DNA of 64,000 nucleotides from Parashewanella sp965200795. GTDB taxonomy: Bacteria; Pseudomonadota; Gammaproteobacteria; Enterobacterales; Shewanellaceae. The stretch covers positions 620,001 through 684,000 of the forward strand of contig CBDAVB010000013.1 in NCBI GenBank assembly GCA_965200795.1. The letters run 5' to 3'. A model generated the notes under the pieces. That model did no database searches, was not told where the DNA came from, and saw only the letters and a list, made by a program, of their open reading frames with translations. Every line of letters begins with the position of its first letter. The stretch's first letter is position 1. The position numbers were made by a program, and so were the translations under genes. Below, one piece after another: positions 17,871 to 26,940 of this stretch.

Positions 17871-18031
17871 TTTTTGCGTTATTTTCGTAGTAATTGGAGG
17901 TTAATACAAGGTTTTCTATTCAGTACGTAATTTTATTAACATCAAGGATGACGTAAACGCCGAAAATGGGTATCTTAAGCGACATTGATCTACCGGATCG
18001 CATTTATTAATGATGAAAGGAATTTAGATTC
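17871..18031. promoter_or_regulatory. Divergent promoter region ybfF / seqA
   Basis: 161-bp gap between divergent ybfF and seqA, the conserved arrangement. A GAAAGGAATTTAG ribosome-binding segment precedes the seqA ATG. Promoter boxes not assigned. Confidence 0.4.
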
Positions 18032-18682
18032 ATGAAATATATTGAAGTAGATGAGGATCTGTATCGTTTTATTGCCGGAAAAACTGAGCGTATTGGCGAA
18101 AGCGCTTCTGATATTTTACGTCGTCTGCTGGATCTGGCCGTTGAGCGTAAAGAAAGCGGCAAACCTGAATCTATTCATGAGCCGGGTTCGGAGTTTCAGG
18201 AACCCGCTCCCGGAGCTAAAGTGGCCGGCAAAACAGAGAATTATGCGCATATTAAGTTCGCGCGATTATTTAATGATGATGAATTGCGGGCTCAAAAAGC
18301 CGCCGTGGGCCGGTTTTTATTTGTGCTATCCCGCTTATATGAGACCGCGCCCTCGGACTTCACCCGGGTATTGCGGATTAAAGGCCGCGGTCGTTTGTAT
18401 TTCGCGACTTCAAAAGAAGAGTTACTTGAATCAAGTCAATCGTCCAATCCCAAACAAATCGGCGGCAGCGGCTACTGGGTTGTCGTAAATAATAACACGC
18501 CGAAAAAGCGGACGATTTTAAATCAGGTTCTTCAGTTACTTGGTTGTGAAAATGACGTGATTAAGCGGCTGTCTTGTCAGATATGGGGGCAGTGGCTGAA
18601 TGAGGACGGTACTCCTAAAGTGTCACCGAAAAAAACGACGGCAAAGAAAAATTCAAAAAACAGCGTTAAACGCAGAGGTTAG
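18032..18682 (+). CDS. seqA: SeqA, negative modulator of replication initiation
   Basis: 216 residues. N-terminal oligomerisation domain MKYIEVDEDLYRFIAGKTER followed by the ribbon-helix-helix SASDILRRLLDL. C-terminal hemimethylated GATC-binding domain from about residue 95 (AVGRFLFVLSRLYETAP, FTRVLRIKGRGRLYFATSKEEL, NPKQIGGSGYWVVVNNNT). A lysine-rich tail (KTTAKKNSKNSVKRR) extends beyond the E. coli protein. It implies Dam methylation in this organism. It is two bases from pgm, as in relatives. Confidence 0.95.
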   Translation: MKYIEVDEDLYRFIAGKTERIGESASDILRRLLDLAVERKESGKPESIHEPGSEFQEPAPGAKVAGKTENYAHIKFARLFNDDELRAQKAAVGRFLFVLSRLYETAPSDFTRVLRIKGRGRLYFATSKEELLESSQSSNPKQIGGSGYWVVVNNNTPKKRTILNQVLQLLGCENDVIKRLSCQIWGQWLNEDGTPKVSPKKTTAKKNSKNSVKRRG

Positions 18683-18684
18683 TT

Positions 18685-20322
18685 ATGGCGTTACATGAAA
18701 GGGCAGGACAAGCCGCCGGGCAAAAGGATTTGGTTAATCTGCCGAAGTTAATGACCCGTTATTACCGTAGCGTGCCTGACGTAAATGATATTGAGCAGCG
18801 GGTCAGCTTCGGAACCTCCGGTCACAGAGGTACATCGTTAAAGTCGGGTTTCAATCAGAACCACATCTGGGCGATTGCTCAAGCCGTCGCGGATTATCGT
18901 CAGCAAGCCGGCATTGAAGGGCCGTTGTTTTTAGGAATGGATACTCATGCGTTGTCATATGCCGCGTTTGTGTCATCGGCAGAAGTTTTAGCCGCGAACA
19001 ATATTCATATTATCGCGCAGCAAGGCGAGGGCTTTACACCGACTCCGGTGGTTTCCCGTGCGATTGTCGCTTATAACAAGGTTAATCAGAAATTAAGTGA
19101 CGGCTTGATTATCACTCCGTCACACAATCCGCCGCAAGACGGCGGAATTAAATACAATCCGCCGCACGGAGGTCCGGCGGAAGCTGAGATCACCGGCTGG
19201 ATTGAGAACCGGGCGAATGAATATCTGGCTAATCGGATGGAAGGCGTTAAAAAGGTGAATTACGATATCGCCGCTAAGCTTGAGCTGGTGGACTGGCAGG
19301 ATTTAGTCTCACCTTATGTCAATGATTTGAATAACGTGGTCGATCTTGAAGCTGTTCAAAAAGCAAAGGTAAAAATCGGCGTTGATCCTCTCGGCGGTTC
19401 GGGTATTCACTATTGGCGGCCGATAGCGGAAAAATACGGATTAGATATCACGTTAGTGAATGATAAAGTCGACCCGGCCTTTGGTTTTATGACTCTGGAT
19501 AAAGACGGCAAGATCCGGATGGATTGTTCATCTCCGTCAGCGATGGCGGGTTTGCTAAAACATCAGGACAGTTTTGATATCTGCATCGGTAATGATCCTG
19601 ACTATGATCGGCATGGTATCGTCTGCCCGGAATACGGGTTGATGAACCCGAACCATTATCTCGCGGTTGCCATTGATTACTTATTGCGATACCGCCCGCG
19701 GTGGAACGGTGATTCAGCCATCGGTAAGACACTGGTTTCGAGTTCAATGATCGACAAAATCTGCCGCAAACACGGCCGCGGGCTGATAGAAGTCCCCGTC
19801 GGTTTTAAATGGTTTGTTGATGGTCTGGCTGACTCAAGCATCGCCTTTGGCGGTGAGGAAAGCGCGGGCGCGGCCTTTTTAAGAAAAGACGGCGGCACCT
19901 GGTGTACCGATAAAGACGGCTTTATTCTTGGGCTGCTTGCCGCGGAAATCTATGCGGTGACAGGTAAATCGCCGGCTCAGCGATACGCCGAGCTTGAACA
20001 AGAATTCGGCGCCAGCAGCTATCAGCGTATTGATAGTCCGATAAGCCTGCATAAAAAACACAAGTTCGCTCAGTTAAGCGCTGAATCATTTACCGCTGAC
20101 TCGCTCGCGGGTGAGAAGATTCTTAATGTATTAACCCGCGCGCCGGGTAACGGAGCGGCAATCGGCGGGGTAAAAATCATCACTGAAAACGCCTGGTTTG
20201 CCGTGCGACCGTCAGGTACAGAGCCGCTGTTTAAGCTTTACGCGGAAAGTTTTGTGTCACAAGAGCATCTGCGGAATGTCTTAAAAGACGCTGAGAAAAT
20301 GATGGCTGAAGCTTTGGCGTAA
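18685..20322 (+). CDS. pgm: Phosphoglucomutase, alpha-D-glucose type
   Basis: 545 residues interconverting glucose-1- and glucose-6-phosphate. Active-site phosphoserine S146 in ITPSHNPPQDGGIKYN, metal loop GNDPDYDRHGI, sugar-specificity loop GGEESAGA, and phosphate-binding loop RPSGTEPLFKLYAES near the C-terminus, all intact and in the right order. It supplies UDP-glucose precursors. Co-transcribed with seqA. Confidence 0.96.
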   Translation: MALHERAGQAAGQKDLVNLPKLMTRYYRSVPDVNDIEQRVSFGTSGHRGTSLKSGFNQNHIWAIAQAVADYRQQAGIEGPLFLGMDTHALSYAAFVSSAEVLAANNIHIIAQQGEGFTPTPVVSRAIVAYNKVNQKLSDGLIITPSHNPPQDGGIKYNPPHGGPAEAEITGWIENRANEYLANRMEGVKKVNYDIAAKLELVDWQDLVSPYVNDLNNVVDLEAVQKAKVKIGVDPLGGSGIHYWRPIAEKYGLDITLVNDKVDPAFGFMTLDKDGKIRMDCSSPSAMAGLLKHQDSFDICIGNDPDYDRHGIVCPEYGLMNPNHYLAVAIDYLLRYRPRWNGDSAIGKTLVSSSMIDKICRKHGRGLIEVPVGFKWFVDGLADSSIAFGGEESAGAAFLRKDGGTWCTDKDGFILGLLAAEIYAVTGKSPAQRYAELEQEFGASSYQRIDSPISLHKKHKFAQLSAESFTADSLAGEKILNVLTRAPGNGAAIGGVKIITENAWFAVRPSGTEPLFKLYAESFVSQEHLRNVLKDAEKMMAEALA

Positions 20323-20995
20323 TGGTTAAGAACTTTGACGTTGTACATTTCTTAAATAAATTTAAACGAGTTACAGAAAATTAAAGCGATCAACTGAGTT
20401 TTTTAGGGTTAAGGCAAAAAAAGCCCGCTTAATCAAGCGGGCAAAGTAATGCACAATACAATCAAAAAATTACAATCAACAAATTGAAGGTAAGGGAAGT
20501 CAATACAAAAAGAACCAGGGAAATCAGCCGTGACGGGCACACCTGACAAATGTTCCTGTTTTCACAGCTGACTCATTGAAACAGCCCTTCCGGAAAACGA
20601 GGGCATTTTAGGGACGTTTAATTAATTCAGCAACCGAGAAAAATTGAGAGTTCACATAAGAAAAACTAATACTAGGTCACGTTTGCTATTTTTGCCGGAT
20701 CAGCTTTACTTCTTGTAAATAAATACTTTTTTATTGCCGTGAATAACTATGTGATCTTAATTTCTATTAACTAAACTGTATATTACCGGCGGTTTATTAG
20801 CCTGCGGTATTGTTAATTAATTGTGTTTTTTGTTTCTTGTTTTTAGCATTCTCACGCTATGCGAATTAAAAAAATAGCAAAAATAACGTCAAACCGGTCA
20901 GATAGCCTTATTTTACCTTCTTTAGGCAATTCACAAAGCGCATAGCAATAGGTATAGTTAGCTTTTGATTTTTTAACAATCTTTATTTGGTTTTT
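20323..20995. other. Intergenic region downstream of pgm, including tol promoter region
   Basis: No convincing gene. A hairpin lies at 20423-20442. Around 20360-20405 the minus strand reads VDRFNFL then a stop, resembling the last residues of a chemoreceptor and matching the flanks of the remnant at 1.73 kb, so a small fossil is possible. The A+T-rich stretch from 20650 to 20995 should hold the ybgC-tol promoter. Confidence 0.4.
20423..20442 (-). terminator. Hairpin with T-tract only on the minus strand
   Basis: GCCCGCTT-AATC-AAGCGGGC preceded by AAAAAAA on the plus strand. Read on the minus strand it is a normal terminator with a T-run, but no minus-strand gene lies upstream. On the plus strand, the direction of pgm, no T-run follows. 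Confidence 0.55.
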
Positions 20996-21394
20996 ATGTT
21001 TTCTTGGCCGATTTCTGTTTATTACGAAGACACTGACGCCGCCGGCTTGGTTTATCATTCAAATTATCTGAAGTTTTTTGAGCGGGCGAGAACCGAATGG
21101 CTGAGAGACATCGGTATAAGCCAGGCTGAATTGTCAGCGCGGGATATCGCATTCGTGGTAAAACATTGCGAGCTCGACTTTAAAGTCGCCGCAAAGTTTG
21201 AACAAAACCTGATTGTGATGTCTAAGCTTAAAGAAATGAAAAAAGCTTCGATGGTTTTCCTGCAGTCTTTAGCTGATGAGAATGGAAAAGTCTATTGTGA
21301 GGCGACCGTAGTTGTTGCTTGTATTACGCTTTCTAAAATGCGTCCCAGAGCAATTCCGCAAAATATCGTTCAGGAGTTAATGAGTGCACGCTGA
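20996..21394 (+). CDS. ybgC: Acyl-CoA thioesterase YbgC of the Tol-Pal operon
   Basis: 132-residue hotdog thioesterase. Motif YYEDTDAAGLVYHSNYLKFFERARTEWL with the catalytic Asp in EDTDAAG. I use the ATG at 20996 (MFSWPISVYYEDTD); upstream TTG and GTG triplets give only three extra residues. First gene of ybgC-tolQ-tolR-tolA-tolB-pal-cpoB. Its end overlaps the tolQ GTG start. Confidence 0.93.
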   Translation: MFSWPISVYYEDTDAAGLVYHSNYLKFFERARTEWLRDIGISQAELSARDIAFVVKHCELDFKVAAKFEQNLIVMSKLKEMKKASMVFLQSLADENGKVYCEATVVVACITLSKMRPRAIPQNIVQELMSAR

Positions 21395-22073
21395 TATTTC
21401 TTTTTTAGGCCTGTTTTTACAAGCGAGTTTGCTTGTAAAATTGGTGATGCTTACCCTTTTGGCTTTGTCTGTGATTTCCTGGGCGGTAATTATTCAGCGC
21501 CGGAGGTTATTGACTTCGGCAAGAAAACACTCGATGCAATTCGAGGACAGATTTTGGTCAGGTGTTGATCTCAATAATCTTTTTAAAGAATTATCCGCCT
21601 GCGGAGACAGCAACCAGGGTATGGGCAGTTTATTTGTTACGGGCTTTAAAGAGTACTCAAGACTGACCAGGATCAGCGGCAATATGCCTGAAGCGGTAAT
21701 GGACGGGACGGGTCGCGCCATGCGTGTATCTCTGTCGCGTGAAATTGATCAGTTAGAGACCAGCCTGCCTTTACTGGCGACCATTGGCTCAACCAGTCCT
21801 TATATCGGTTTGTTCGGAACCGTCTGGGGGATCATGAATTCCTTTATCGCGCTGGGGGCCGTTGAAAACGCTACCCTTGCGATGGTGGCTCCGGGTATCG
21901 CGGAAGCCTTAATCGCAACCGCCATGGGTTTATTCGCGGCGATTCCGGCGGTTATCGCCTATAACCGTTTTACCACTCACGTTGAAAAACTGGAAATGTC
22001 GTACGTGAACTTTATGGAAGAGTTTTCCAGCATTCTTCACCGTCAGGCCTACAGCAAGAAGGAGCGGGCTTAA
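21384..22073 (+). CDS. tolQ: TolQ, proton-channel subunit
   Basis: 229 residues, MotA/TolQ/ExbB family. Three membrane helices (about 15-38, 135-158, 170-192), with the conserved PYIGLFGTVWGIMNSF and APGIAEALIATAMGLFAAIPAVIAYN segments. The GTG start at 21384 overlaps the ybgC stop, with AGGAG seven bases upstream. With TolR it energises TolA for outer-membrane constriction and lipid homeostasis. Confidence 0.95.
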   Translation: MHADISFLGLFLQASLLVKLVMLTLLALSVISWAVIIQRRRLLTSARKHSMQFEDRFWSGVDLNNLFKELSACGDSNQGMGSLFVTGFKEYSRLTRISGNMPEAVMDGTGRAMRVSLSREIDQLETSLPLLATIGSTSPYIGLFGTVWGIMNSFIALGAVENATLAMVAPGIAEALIATAMGLFAAIPAVIAYNRFTTHVEKLEMSYVNFMEEFSSILHRQAYSKKERA

Positions 22074-22507
22074 TGCAGGTTTATCAGCGTAAGCGTCGCC
22101 GGCCCGTCGCTGAAATCAATGTGGTGCCGTACATTGATGTAATGTTGGTACTGCTTATTATCTTTATGGTCACCGCGCCGATTGTGAGCCAGGGAGTCAA
22201 AGTCGATTTACCGCAATCAGAAGCGGAAGTGTTACCCGCTGACAGTAAACCGCCGATTGTGGCTTCGATAGACGCTCAGGGTGATTATTACTTAAATGAC
22301 GGTGACGGTGATAAAAGCGCGCCAAAGACACTTGAGAAAATCGCGATTGACGTGGCCGCTCTTATCCGGATCGAACCGGAAAGACCGGTTGTGGTTAAAG
22401 CGGATAAGCACATACCTTATGATCGTGTCATTCAGCTTATGACGACACTGCAATCGGCCGGTGTGCCGTCAGTCGGTTTAATGACCGATTCTCCGGAGGA
22501 GAGATAG
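22073..22507 (+). CDS. tolR: TolR, channel subunit
   Basis: 144 residues, ExbD/TolR family. One membrane helix with the proton-binding Asp in EINVVPYIDVMLVLLIIFMV (D23 region). Periplasmic domain 50-144 ending in DRVIQLMTTLQSAGVPSVGLMT. The start ATG overlaps the tolQ stop (TAATG). Confidence 0.95.
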   Translation: MQVYQRKRRRPVAEINVVPYIDVMLVLLIIFMVTAPIVSQGVKVDLPQSEAEVLPADSKPPIVASIDAQGDYYLNDGDGDKSAPKTLEKIAIDVAALIRIEPERPVVVKADKHIPYDRVIQLMTTLQSAGVPSVGLMTDSPEER

Positions 22508-23449
22508 ATGCCGGCCAAACCTTCGTTTTGGATCCCGTTATCTATTTCCGCTTTGATTCATATCGCGGTGATTGCGGCGTTAGCGGTAGGCGTTGATTTC
22601 AGTGACAAGCCGCAAGCGCTGCCGAAAGCGGCGTCAGCGCCGGCCCTTAAAGCCGTGGTTGTTAATCAAGCTGAGATTGACGCTCAGGTCGCTGAAATTC
22701 GCAAACAGAAAGCGGACGCGGCCAAACGTGAACGTGAACGTCAGGCTGAAGTTCAGCGGCAATTAGATCAAGCCCGTAAAGCCCGTGAGCAGGAGCAGCG
22801 GCGGATCAGAACGCTTGAACAGCAACGTAAGCAAAAGCAGAATGAAGCTGACAAAGCCGCGGCGGCCGCGAAAGCGGCTAAATTAAAACAGCAGCAAGAA
22901 AAACAAAAAGCGGCAAGGGCTGAAAAGCTCCGCAAGCAAAAAGAGCAGGAGCGCCGCGCCGCCGAGAAGGCCGCCGAAGCCGCCGCTGAAAAACGTAAGC
23001 GTGAAGAGGCCGCGGCAAGAAAAGCGGCCGAAGAGCGAAGGCGTAAAGAAGCCGCTGAGCGAAAACGTAAACAAGACGAGGCTCGTAAAGCTCAGCAAGA
23101 GAAAGAGTTAGCGGAAGCATTGTCACGGGAGCAGGCCGCGCTTGAAAGGACAAGAAGCCGCCAGGTACTCAGTGAGGTTGAGAAATACAAGGCGTTAATT
23201 TCACAGACGATTCAGCGTAACCTTGTGATCGATCAATCTATGCAGGGTAAGAGCTGTCGGGTGAATCTTCGTCTGGCTCAGGACGGTTTTGTTATTTCAA
23301 CCAGAGTTCTCGGCGGTGACAGCATCGTATGCCGCGCCGCCAAAGCCGCGATTTCAAAAGCCGGACGTTTACCCGTGTCACCGGACGTAAATGTATATAA
23401 CCGGATGAAAGACATTAACTTAAAAGTTTCACCTGAGATAAACCCGTAA
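22508..23449 (+). CDS. tolA: TolA, periplasm-spanning protein
   Basis: 313 residues. N-terminal anchor (FWIPLSISALIHIAVIAALA), then a long Lys/Glu/Ala-rich helix (residues 60-215, with repeated KAAAEKxRKE-like segments). C-terminal globular domain from about 220 (YKALISQTIQRNLVIDQSMQ, SCRVNLRLAQDGFVI, AAKAAISKAGRLPV). It links the TolQR motor to Pal and TolB. Begins directly after the tolR stop. Confidence 0.94.
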   Translation: MPAKPSFWIPLSISALIHIAVIAALAVGVDFSDKPQALPKAASAPALKAVVVNQAEIDAQVAEIRKQKADAAKRERERQAEVQRQLDQARKAREQEQRRIRTLEQQRKQKQNEADKAAAAAKAAKLKQQQEKQKAARAEKLRKQKEQERRAAEKAAEAAAEKRKREEAAARKAAEERRRKEAAERKRKQDEARKAQQEKELAEALSREQAALERTRSRQVLSEVEKYKALISQTIQRNLVIDQSMQGKSCRVNLRLAQDGFVISTRVLGGDSIVCRAAKAAISKAGRLPVSPDVNVYNRMKDINLKVSPEINP

Positions 23450-23638
23450 TAACTGAAAACACAAATTAAGGGTTAACTAGTCGACTGATGATTGTTGTTG
23501 ATTTTGTCATACCGGCGCAGCCTGGTATCCGGTGATGACTTTTGTTAATCAAGTCATAAAAGCGCCGGACCGCGGCCTTCGCCGGAGTGAGCGAAAAAAT
23601 CATGGTCAACTTCTTAACCGTTTTGATTGAGGAGCAAT
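23450..23638. repeat. REP-like hairpins and family B fragment between tolA and tolB
   Basis: Two facing REP-like units: TCATACCGGCGCAGCCTGGT near 23508, and GCGCCGGACCGCGGCCTTCG followed by CCGGAGTGAG near 23559. A degenerate repeat family B right end (GCGAAAAAATCATGGTCAAC) follows. The unit interrupts what is normally a short tolA-tolB spacer. The AGGAG before the tolB start is intact. Confidence 0.6.
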
Positions 23639-24973
23639 ATGAAAACACTTGGCAAGTGGCTGATTTTAGCCGCGGTTATGATTACCGCGCCGGCAAAAGC
23701 CGCGCTGGATATTGTAATTACGGAAGGTGTCGACGCGGCAAGACCTATTGCCGTGATGCCGTTTGTCTGGGACGGTTCCGGTCAGGCGCCGCGTCAGTTA
23801 GCTGATGTGGTTAAGTCGGACTTAACCCGCAGCGGCACCTTCAGCCCGTTAAACAGTTTATCGCTTCCTCAGAGCAATATCAGTGATGTCGGTGATTTTC
23901 GCGGCAGTCAGTGGGCTGATGTGAAAGCGGAAGCTCTGGTTGTCGGTCATGTTAAACCGTACGGCAACGGACAATATCAGGTCAGCTTTCAGCTGATTGA
24001 TTTGCTTAAGGCGCAGCTGCCGCGAGATAAGAAGCCGCTTAATCCTGAAGATTTGGTTTTAGACAGCAGCGAAGTTTTGATTTCAGCGAATCAGTTCCGT
24101 TCTTACGCGCACATGATCAGTAACCGGGTTTATGAAAAGCTGACCGGTATCCGCGGCGCGTTTCTGACTCGCATCGCTTATGTGGTTGTCGACAGAAGTC
24201 AGCCGTCGCCTTACCAGTTAATGATTGCTGATTACGACGGCTATAATGAAACCATGTTGTTACGCTCTAAGCAGCCGTTAATGTCACCCGCGTGGTCGCC
24301 TGACGGTCGTAAGCTGGCTTATGTGTCATTTGAAAATCGTAAAGCTGAAATTGTGATCCAGGATATTTTCACTCAGCAGCGTCAGGTCGTGAGTGATTAC
24401 AAAGGGATCAACGGGGCGCCGAGTTTTTCTCCTGATGGTAAGAAACTCGCGTTAACCCTATCGAAAGACGGTCAGCCGGATATCTATGTATTGGATTTAG
24501 CGACAAAGCGGTTGCGCAGAATCACCAATCATTATGAGATTGATACTGAAGCGTCTTGGTTCCCAGATGGTAAATCGTTACTATTTACCTCTGAAAGGGG
24601 AGGCAGACCGCAACTTTATAAAGTCAATTTAGCTTCGGGTAAGATAAGCCGTCTTACTTTCGAAGGTGAGTGGAACTTAGGCGGTGAGATTACCCCGGAT
24701 GGTCAGAGCGTGGTTTTTGTTAACCGAACGAACGGTAAATTCCATATCGCCAGAATGGATTTAAAGACTCGTTTTATCCAGATTCTGACCAAAACACGTT
24801 TGGATGAGTCACCGAGCATCGCGCCTAACGGCACCATGGTGATTTATGGTACAGTATTCCTGGGAAAACAGGTTCTCGCAGCGGTTTCTATGGATGGTCG
24901 CTTTAAAGCAAGATTGCCGGTCGGTCAGGGTGAGGTAAAATCTCCAGCCTGGTCACCATTTTTACAATACTAA
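23639..24973 (+). CDS. tolB: TolB, periplasmic beta-propeller
   Basis: 444 residues. Signal peptide MKTLGKWLILAAVMITAPAK cleaved before ALDIVITEGVDAARPIAVMP. N-terminal domain to about residue 165, then a propeller of repeated MSPAWSPDGRKLAY / APSFSPDGKKLALT / EASWFPDGKSLLFTSERGGR units. Start ATG 23639 chosen because AGGAGCAAT lies just upstream; the upstream TTG adds only four residues. Interacts with Pal and TolA. Confidence 0.95.
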   Translation: MKTLGKWLILAAVMITAPAKAALDIVITEGVDAARPIAVMPFVWDGSGQAPRQLADVVKSDLTRSGTFSPLNSLSLPQSNISDVGDFRGSQWADVKAEALVVGHVKPYGNGQYQVSFQLIDLLKAQLPRDKKPLNPEDLVLDSSEVLISANQFRSYAHMISNRVYEKLTGIRGAFLTRIAYVVVDRSQPSPYQLMIADYDGYNETMLLRSKQPLMSPAWSPDGRKLAYVSFENRKAEIVIQDIFTQQRQVVSDYKGINGAPSFSPDGKKLALTLSKDGQPDIYVLDLATKRLRRITNHYEIDTEASWFPDGKSLLFTSERGGRPQLYKVNLASGKISRLTFEGEWNLGGEITPDGQSVVFVNRTNGKFHIARMDLKTRFIQILTKTRLDESPSIAPNGTMVIYGTVFLGKQVLAAVSMDGRFKARLPVGQGEVKSPAWSPFLQY

Positions 24974-24992
24974 AATTTAAAAGGAACAGATA

Positions 24993-25532
24993 ATGAATCT
25001 GAATAAGTCGTTAAAAGCTATGTTAGTAGCACTTCCGGTATTAGCGATCAGTGCGTGTAGCTCAACTTCTGACTCAGAGTCGGCTCACGGAGCAGGTACA
25101 AATGGTACTAACGGCGCTGTAGTTAGCGGTAACGGTGTTGAAACCGGCAGTGCAAATGCGATTCTGACTCCGGAAGAAAGACAGGCTAAGCAAGAGGCCG
25201 AGCTTCGCCGGGAAAATACAATTTTCTTCGAATTTGACCGCAGTGAAATCCAAGGCCGTTACGCTGATATTCTGCAAGCGCACGGTAACTACTTACTTGA
25301 GCATCCGAACGTAAAAGTACTTATCGAAGGTCACACTGACCAACGCGGTACGCCGGAATACAACATCGCTCTGGGTGAGCGTCGTGCTAAGTCTGTGATG
25401 AAGTACCTGCAAAATATGGGCGTACAACCAAACCAGATGAGCGTTGTTAGTTATGGTGAGGAAAAGCCGTTAGACACGGATCACACTGAAGCGGCGTTCG
25501 CTAAAAACCGTCGCGCGGTTTTAGTTTACTAA
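24993..25532 (+). CDS. pal: Pal, peptidoglycan-associated lipoprotein
   Basis: 179 residues. Lipobox LAISAC with the lipidated Cys at 22. A low-complexity linker (residues 30-60) precedes the OmpA-like domain: TIFFEFDRSEI, VLIEGHTDQRGTPEYNIALG with the diaminopimelate-binding Asp, ERRAKSVMKYL. Anchors the outer membrane to peptidoglycan at the septum. Confidence 0.95.
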   Translation: MNLNKSLKAMLVALPVLAISACSSTSDSESAHGAGTNGTNGAVVSGNGVETGSANAILTPEERQAKQEAELRRENTIFFEFDRSEIQGRYADILQAHGNYLLEHPNVKVLIEGHTDQRGTPEYNIALGERRAKSVMKYLQNMGVQPNQMSVVSYGEEKPLDTDHTEAAFAKNRRAVLVY

Positions 25533-25684
25533 TATACTGAGAGTGATTAATGCTCGTCGCTCCTGCGTAGGCAGGAGCCCAGTGCCTTTCTTCAGTAGTC
25601 TGAAGTCACTGGATACCTGCCTTCGCAGGTATGACACGGGTTTTTAAACTAATGTCATATCAATTTTACGTCAGGAGTGACACC
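25533..25684. repeat. REP-like inverted unit between pal and cpoB
   Basis: CTCCTGCGTAGGCAGGAGCCCAGTG (about 25560-25584) and CACTGGATACCTGCCTTCGCAGGTATGAC (about 25608-25636) form two local hairpins that also face each other across GTAGTCTGAAG. The arrangement repeats that seen between tolA and tolB. It may stabilise or attenuate the transcript upstream of cpoB. Confidence 0.6.
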
Positions 25685-26425
25685 ATGAAGAAAGCCGTAT
25701 TACTTACGGCAATTTTTCTGAGCGCGGGTGCGGCAAATGCCGCGCCTTCGCCTGTTGAGGATATTGCCGGTGGTTCAAGTAATGATCGTCTTGCGCGTTT
25801 AGAGCGCATAGTAAAGGCACGTCAACAAGTTTCCCTCGAAGCCCAGCAGCGTCTGGAGCAGTTGCAAAGAGAAGTTCAAGACTTACGGGGTTTGAATGAG
25901 CAGCAAGCCTATCAGATTGAGCAAATGCTTCAGCGTCAGCGTCAGCTTTATGAAGAAATCGCTGAGCTGCAATCCCGGCCCGCCGCCGCGGTCGCCGCGG
26001 CCGCGAATCAGACGACTGACGCAAGTAATGCTGCCGCATCGACAACGCTTTCTGAAACCGACAGTTATCAAAGAGCGGTGAATTTAGTACTGAAGTCCCG
26101 CGAATATGATGACGCGATTCCGGCTTTTAAAGCATTCATCAAAAACTATCCCGATTCTTCTTACGCCGCGAATGCTAATTACTGGCTGGGACAGCTGTTA
26201 TTTAATAAAGGGCGGTTAAAAGAAGCTAAGATTGCGTTCCGAACCGTGATCAACAAATACCCGGATTCCGGAAAAAGCTCAAATAGCATGATGAAACTCG
26301 GCAAAATCGCTGAGCAGCAAAATGATAAATCGCTCGCTAAACGTTATTATCAGCGTGTTTTAAATGGTTATCCGAAAAGCTCGGATGCGATTCTCGCTAA
26401 GAAAAGCCTGGCCGGCCTTAAGTAA
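25685..26425 (+). CDS. cpoB: CpoB (YbgF), cell-division coordinator
   Basis: 246 residues from ATG 25685, with signal peptide MKKAVLLTAIFLSAGAANA. Trimerising coiled coil (LARLERIVKARQQVSLEAQQ to about residue 98), an Ala/Thr linker and three TPR units (YQRAVNLVLKSREYDDAIPA, NYWLGQLLFNKGRLKEA, MMKLGKIAEQQNDKSLAKRY). It links PBP1B-LpoB with Tol during constriction. Last gene of the operon; upstream in-frame TTG/ATG codons would give a non-signal leader. Confidence 0.92.
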   Translation: MKKAVLLTAIFLSAGAANAAPSPVEDIAGGSSNDRLARLERIVKARQQVSLEAQQRLEQLQREVQDLRGLNEQQAYQIEQMLQRQRQLYEEIAELQSRPAAAVAAAANQTTDASNAAASTTLSETDSYQRAVNLVLKSREYDDAIPAFKAFIKNYPDSSYAANANYWLGQLLFNKGRLKEAKIAFRTVINKYPDSGKSSNSMMKLGKIAEQQNDKSLAKRYYQRVLNGYPKSSDAILAKKSLAGLK

Positions 26426-26522
26426 AACGTGATCAAGCGGGTGTTTTTTTAGCGGTAAGCATAGAAAAAGTACAGACTTAGACTGTTTTTCGGACAAACG
26501 AAAAAAAAAGCCGTTATTGCAC

Positions 26523-26550
26523 TTGCATGACAAACGGAAAACGGTATTAT
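26523..26550 (+). promoter_or_regulatory. Promoter of the tRNA-Lys array
   Basis: TTGCAT (26523-26528), 16-bp spacer, TATTAT (26545-26550), then a GC-rich discriminator (AGGCGCC), as usual for stable-RNA promoters. It lies 41 bp before the first tRNA. Confidence 0.6.
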
Positions 26551-26591
26551 AGGCGCCCTCAGCACGGCTTGGCCGGGTTGAGATAAAGAGC

Positions 26592-26667
26592 GGGTCGTTA
26601 GCTCAGTCGGTAGAGCAGTTGGCTTTTAACCAATTGGTCGAAGGTTCGAATCCTTCACGACCCACCA
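26592..26667 (+). tRNA. tRNA-Lys(UUU), copy 1
   Basis: 76 bases with encoded CCA. Acceptor GGGTCGT pairs with ACGACCC, the anticodon loop is CTTTTAA (anticodon UUU), and the T-loop TTCGAAT is canonical. Intact. Confidence 0.97.
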
Positions 26668-26702
26668 CTTCTTTGGCATCTTAGGAAGTAAAACTCAAAG
26701 AC

Positions 26703-26778
26703 GGGTCGTTAGCTCAGTCGGTAGAGCAGTTGGCTTTTAACCAATTGGTCGAAGGTTCGAATCCTTCACGACCCACCA
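26703..26778 (+). tRNA. tRNA-Lys(UUU), copy 2
   Basis: Identical in sequence to copy 1, including CCA; spacing between copy starts is 111 bp and the spacer is nearly identical to the next one, showing tandem duplication of tRNA plus spacer. Confidence 0.97.
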
Positions 26779-26813
26779 CTTCTTTGGCATCTTAGTAAGT
26801 GAAATTCAAAGAC

Positions 26814-26904
26814 GGGTCGTTAGCTCAGTCGCTTCTTTATATAGAGCTTGGGCAGTTAGCTTTTAACCAATTGGTAGAAGGTTAAAATCTTTATCTACAT
26901 ACCA
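26814..26904 (+). pseudogene. tRNA-Lys pseudogene, copy 3
   Basis: Starts GGGTCGTTAGCTCAGTCG, then has about 15 extra bases in the D-arm (CTTCTTTATATAGAGCTTGG), a kept anticodon stem-loop (TTGGTAGAAG following CTTTTAACCAA), a broken T-loop (GGTTAAAATC) and a 3' half that no longer pairs with the acceptor. Not expected to fold. Confidence 0.85.
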
Positions 26905-26940
26905 CTTCTTAATCTGTCTTAGGAAGTAAAACTACAACAC

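Noticed and set aside
20330..20640. Small RNA or riboswitch downstream of pgm
   Set aside because: Only one simple hairpin and no known motif or conserved context; function cannot be supported.
22700..23160. Long antisense open frames on the strand opposite tolA
   Set aside because: They arise from the Lys/Ala/Glu-rich codon use of the TolA helix and have no ribosome-binding site or family match.
26814..26904. tRNA with an intron or another tRNA identity
   Set aside because: The extra bases are in the D-arm, not at the intron position, and the 3' half no longer pairs with the acceptor; a decayed copy is simpler.
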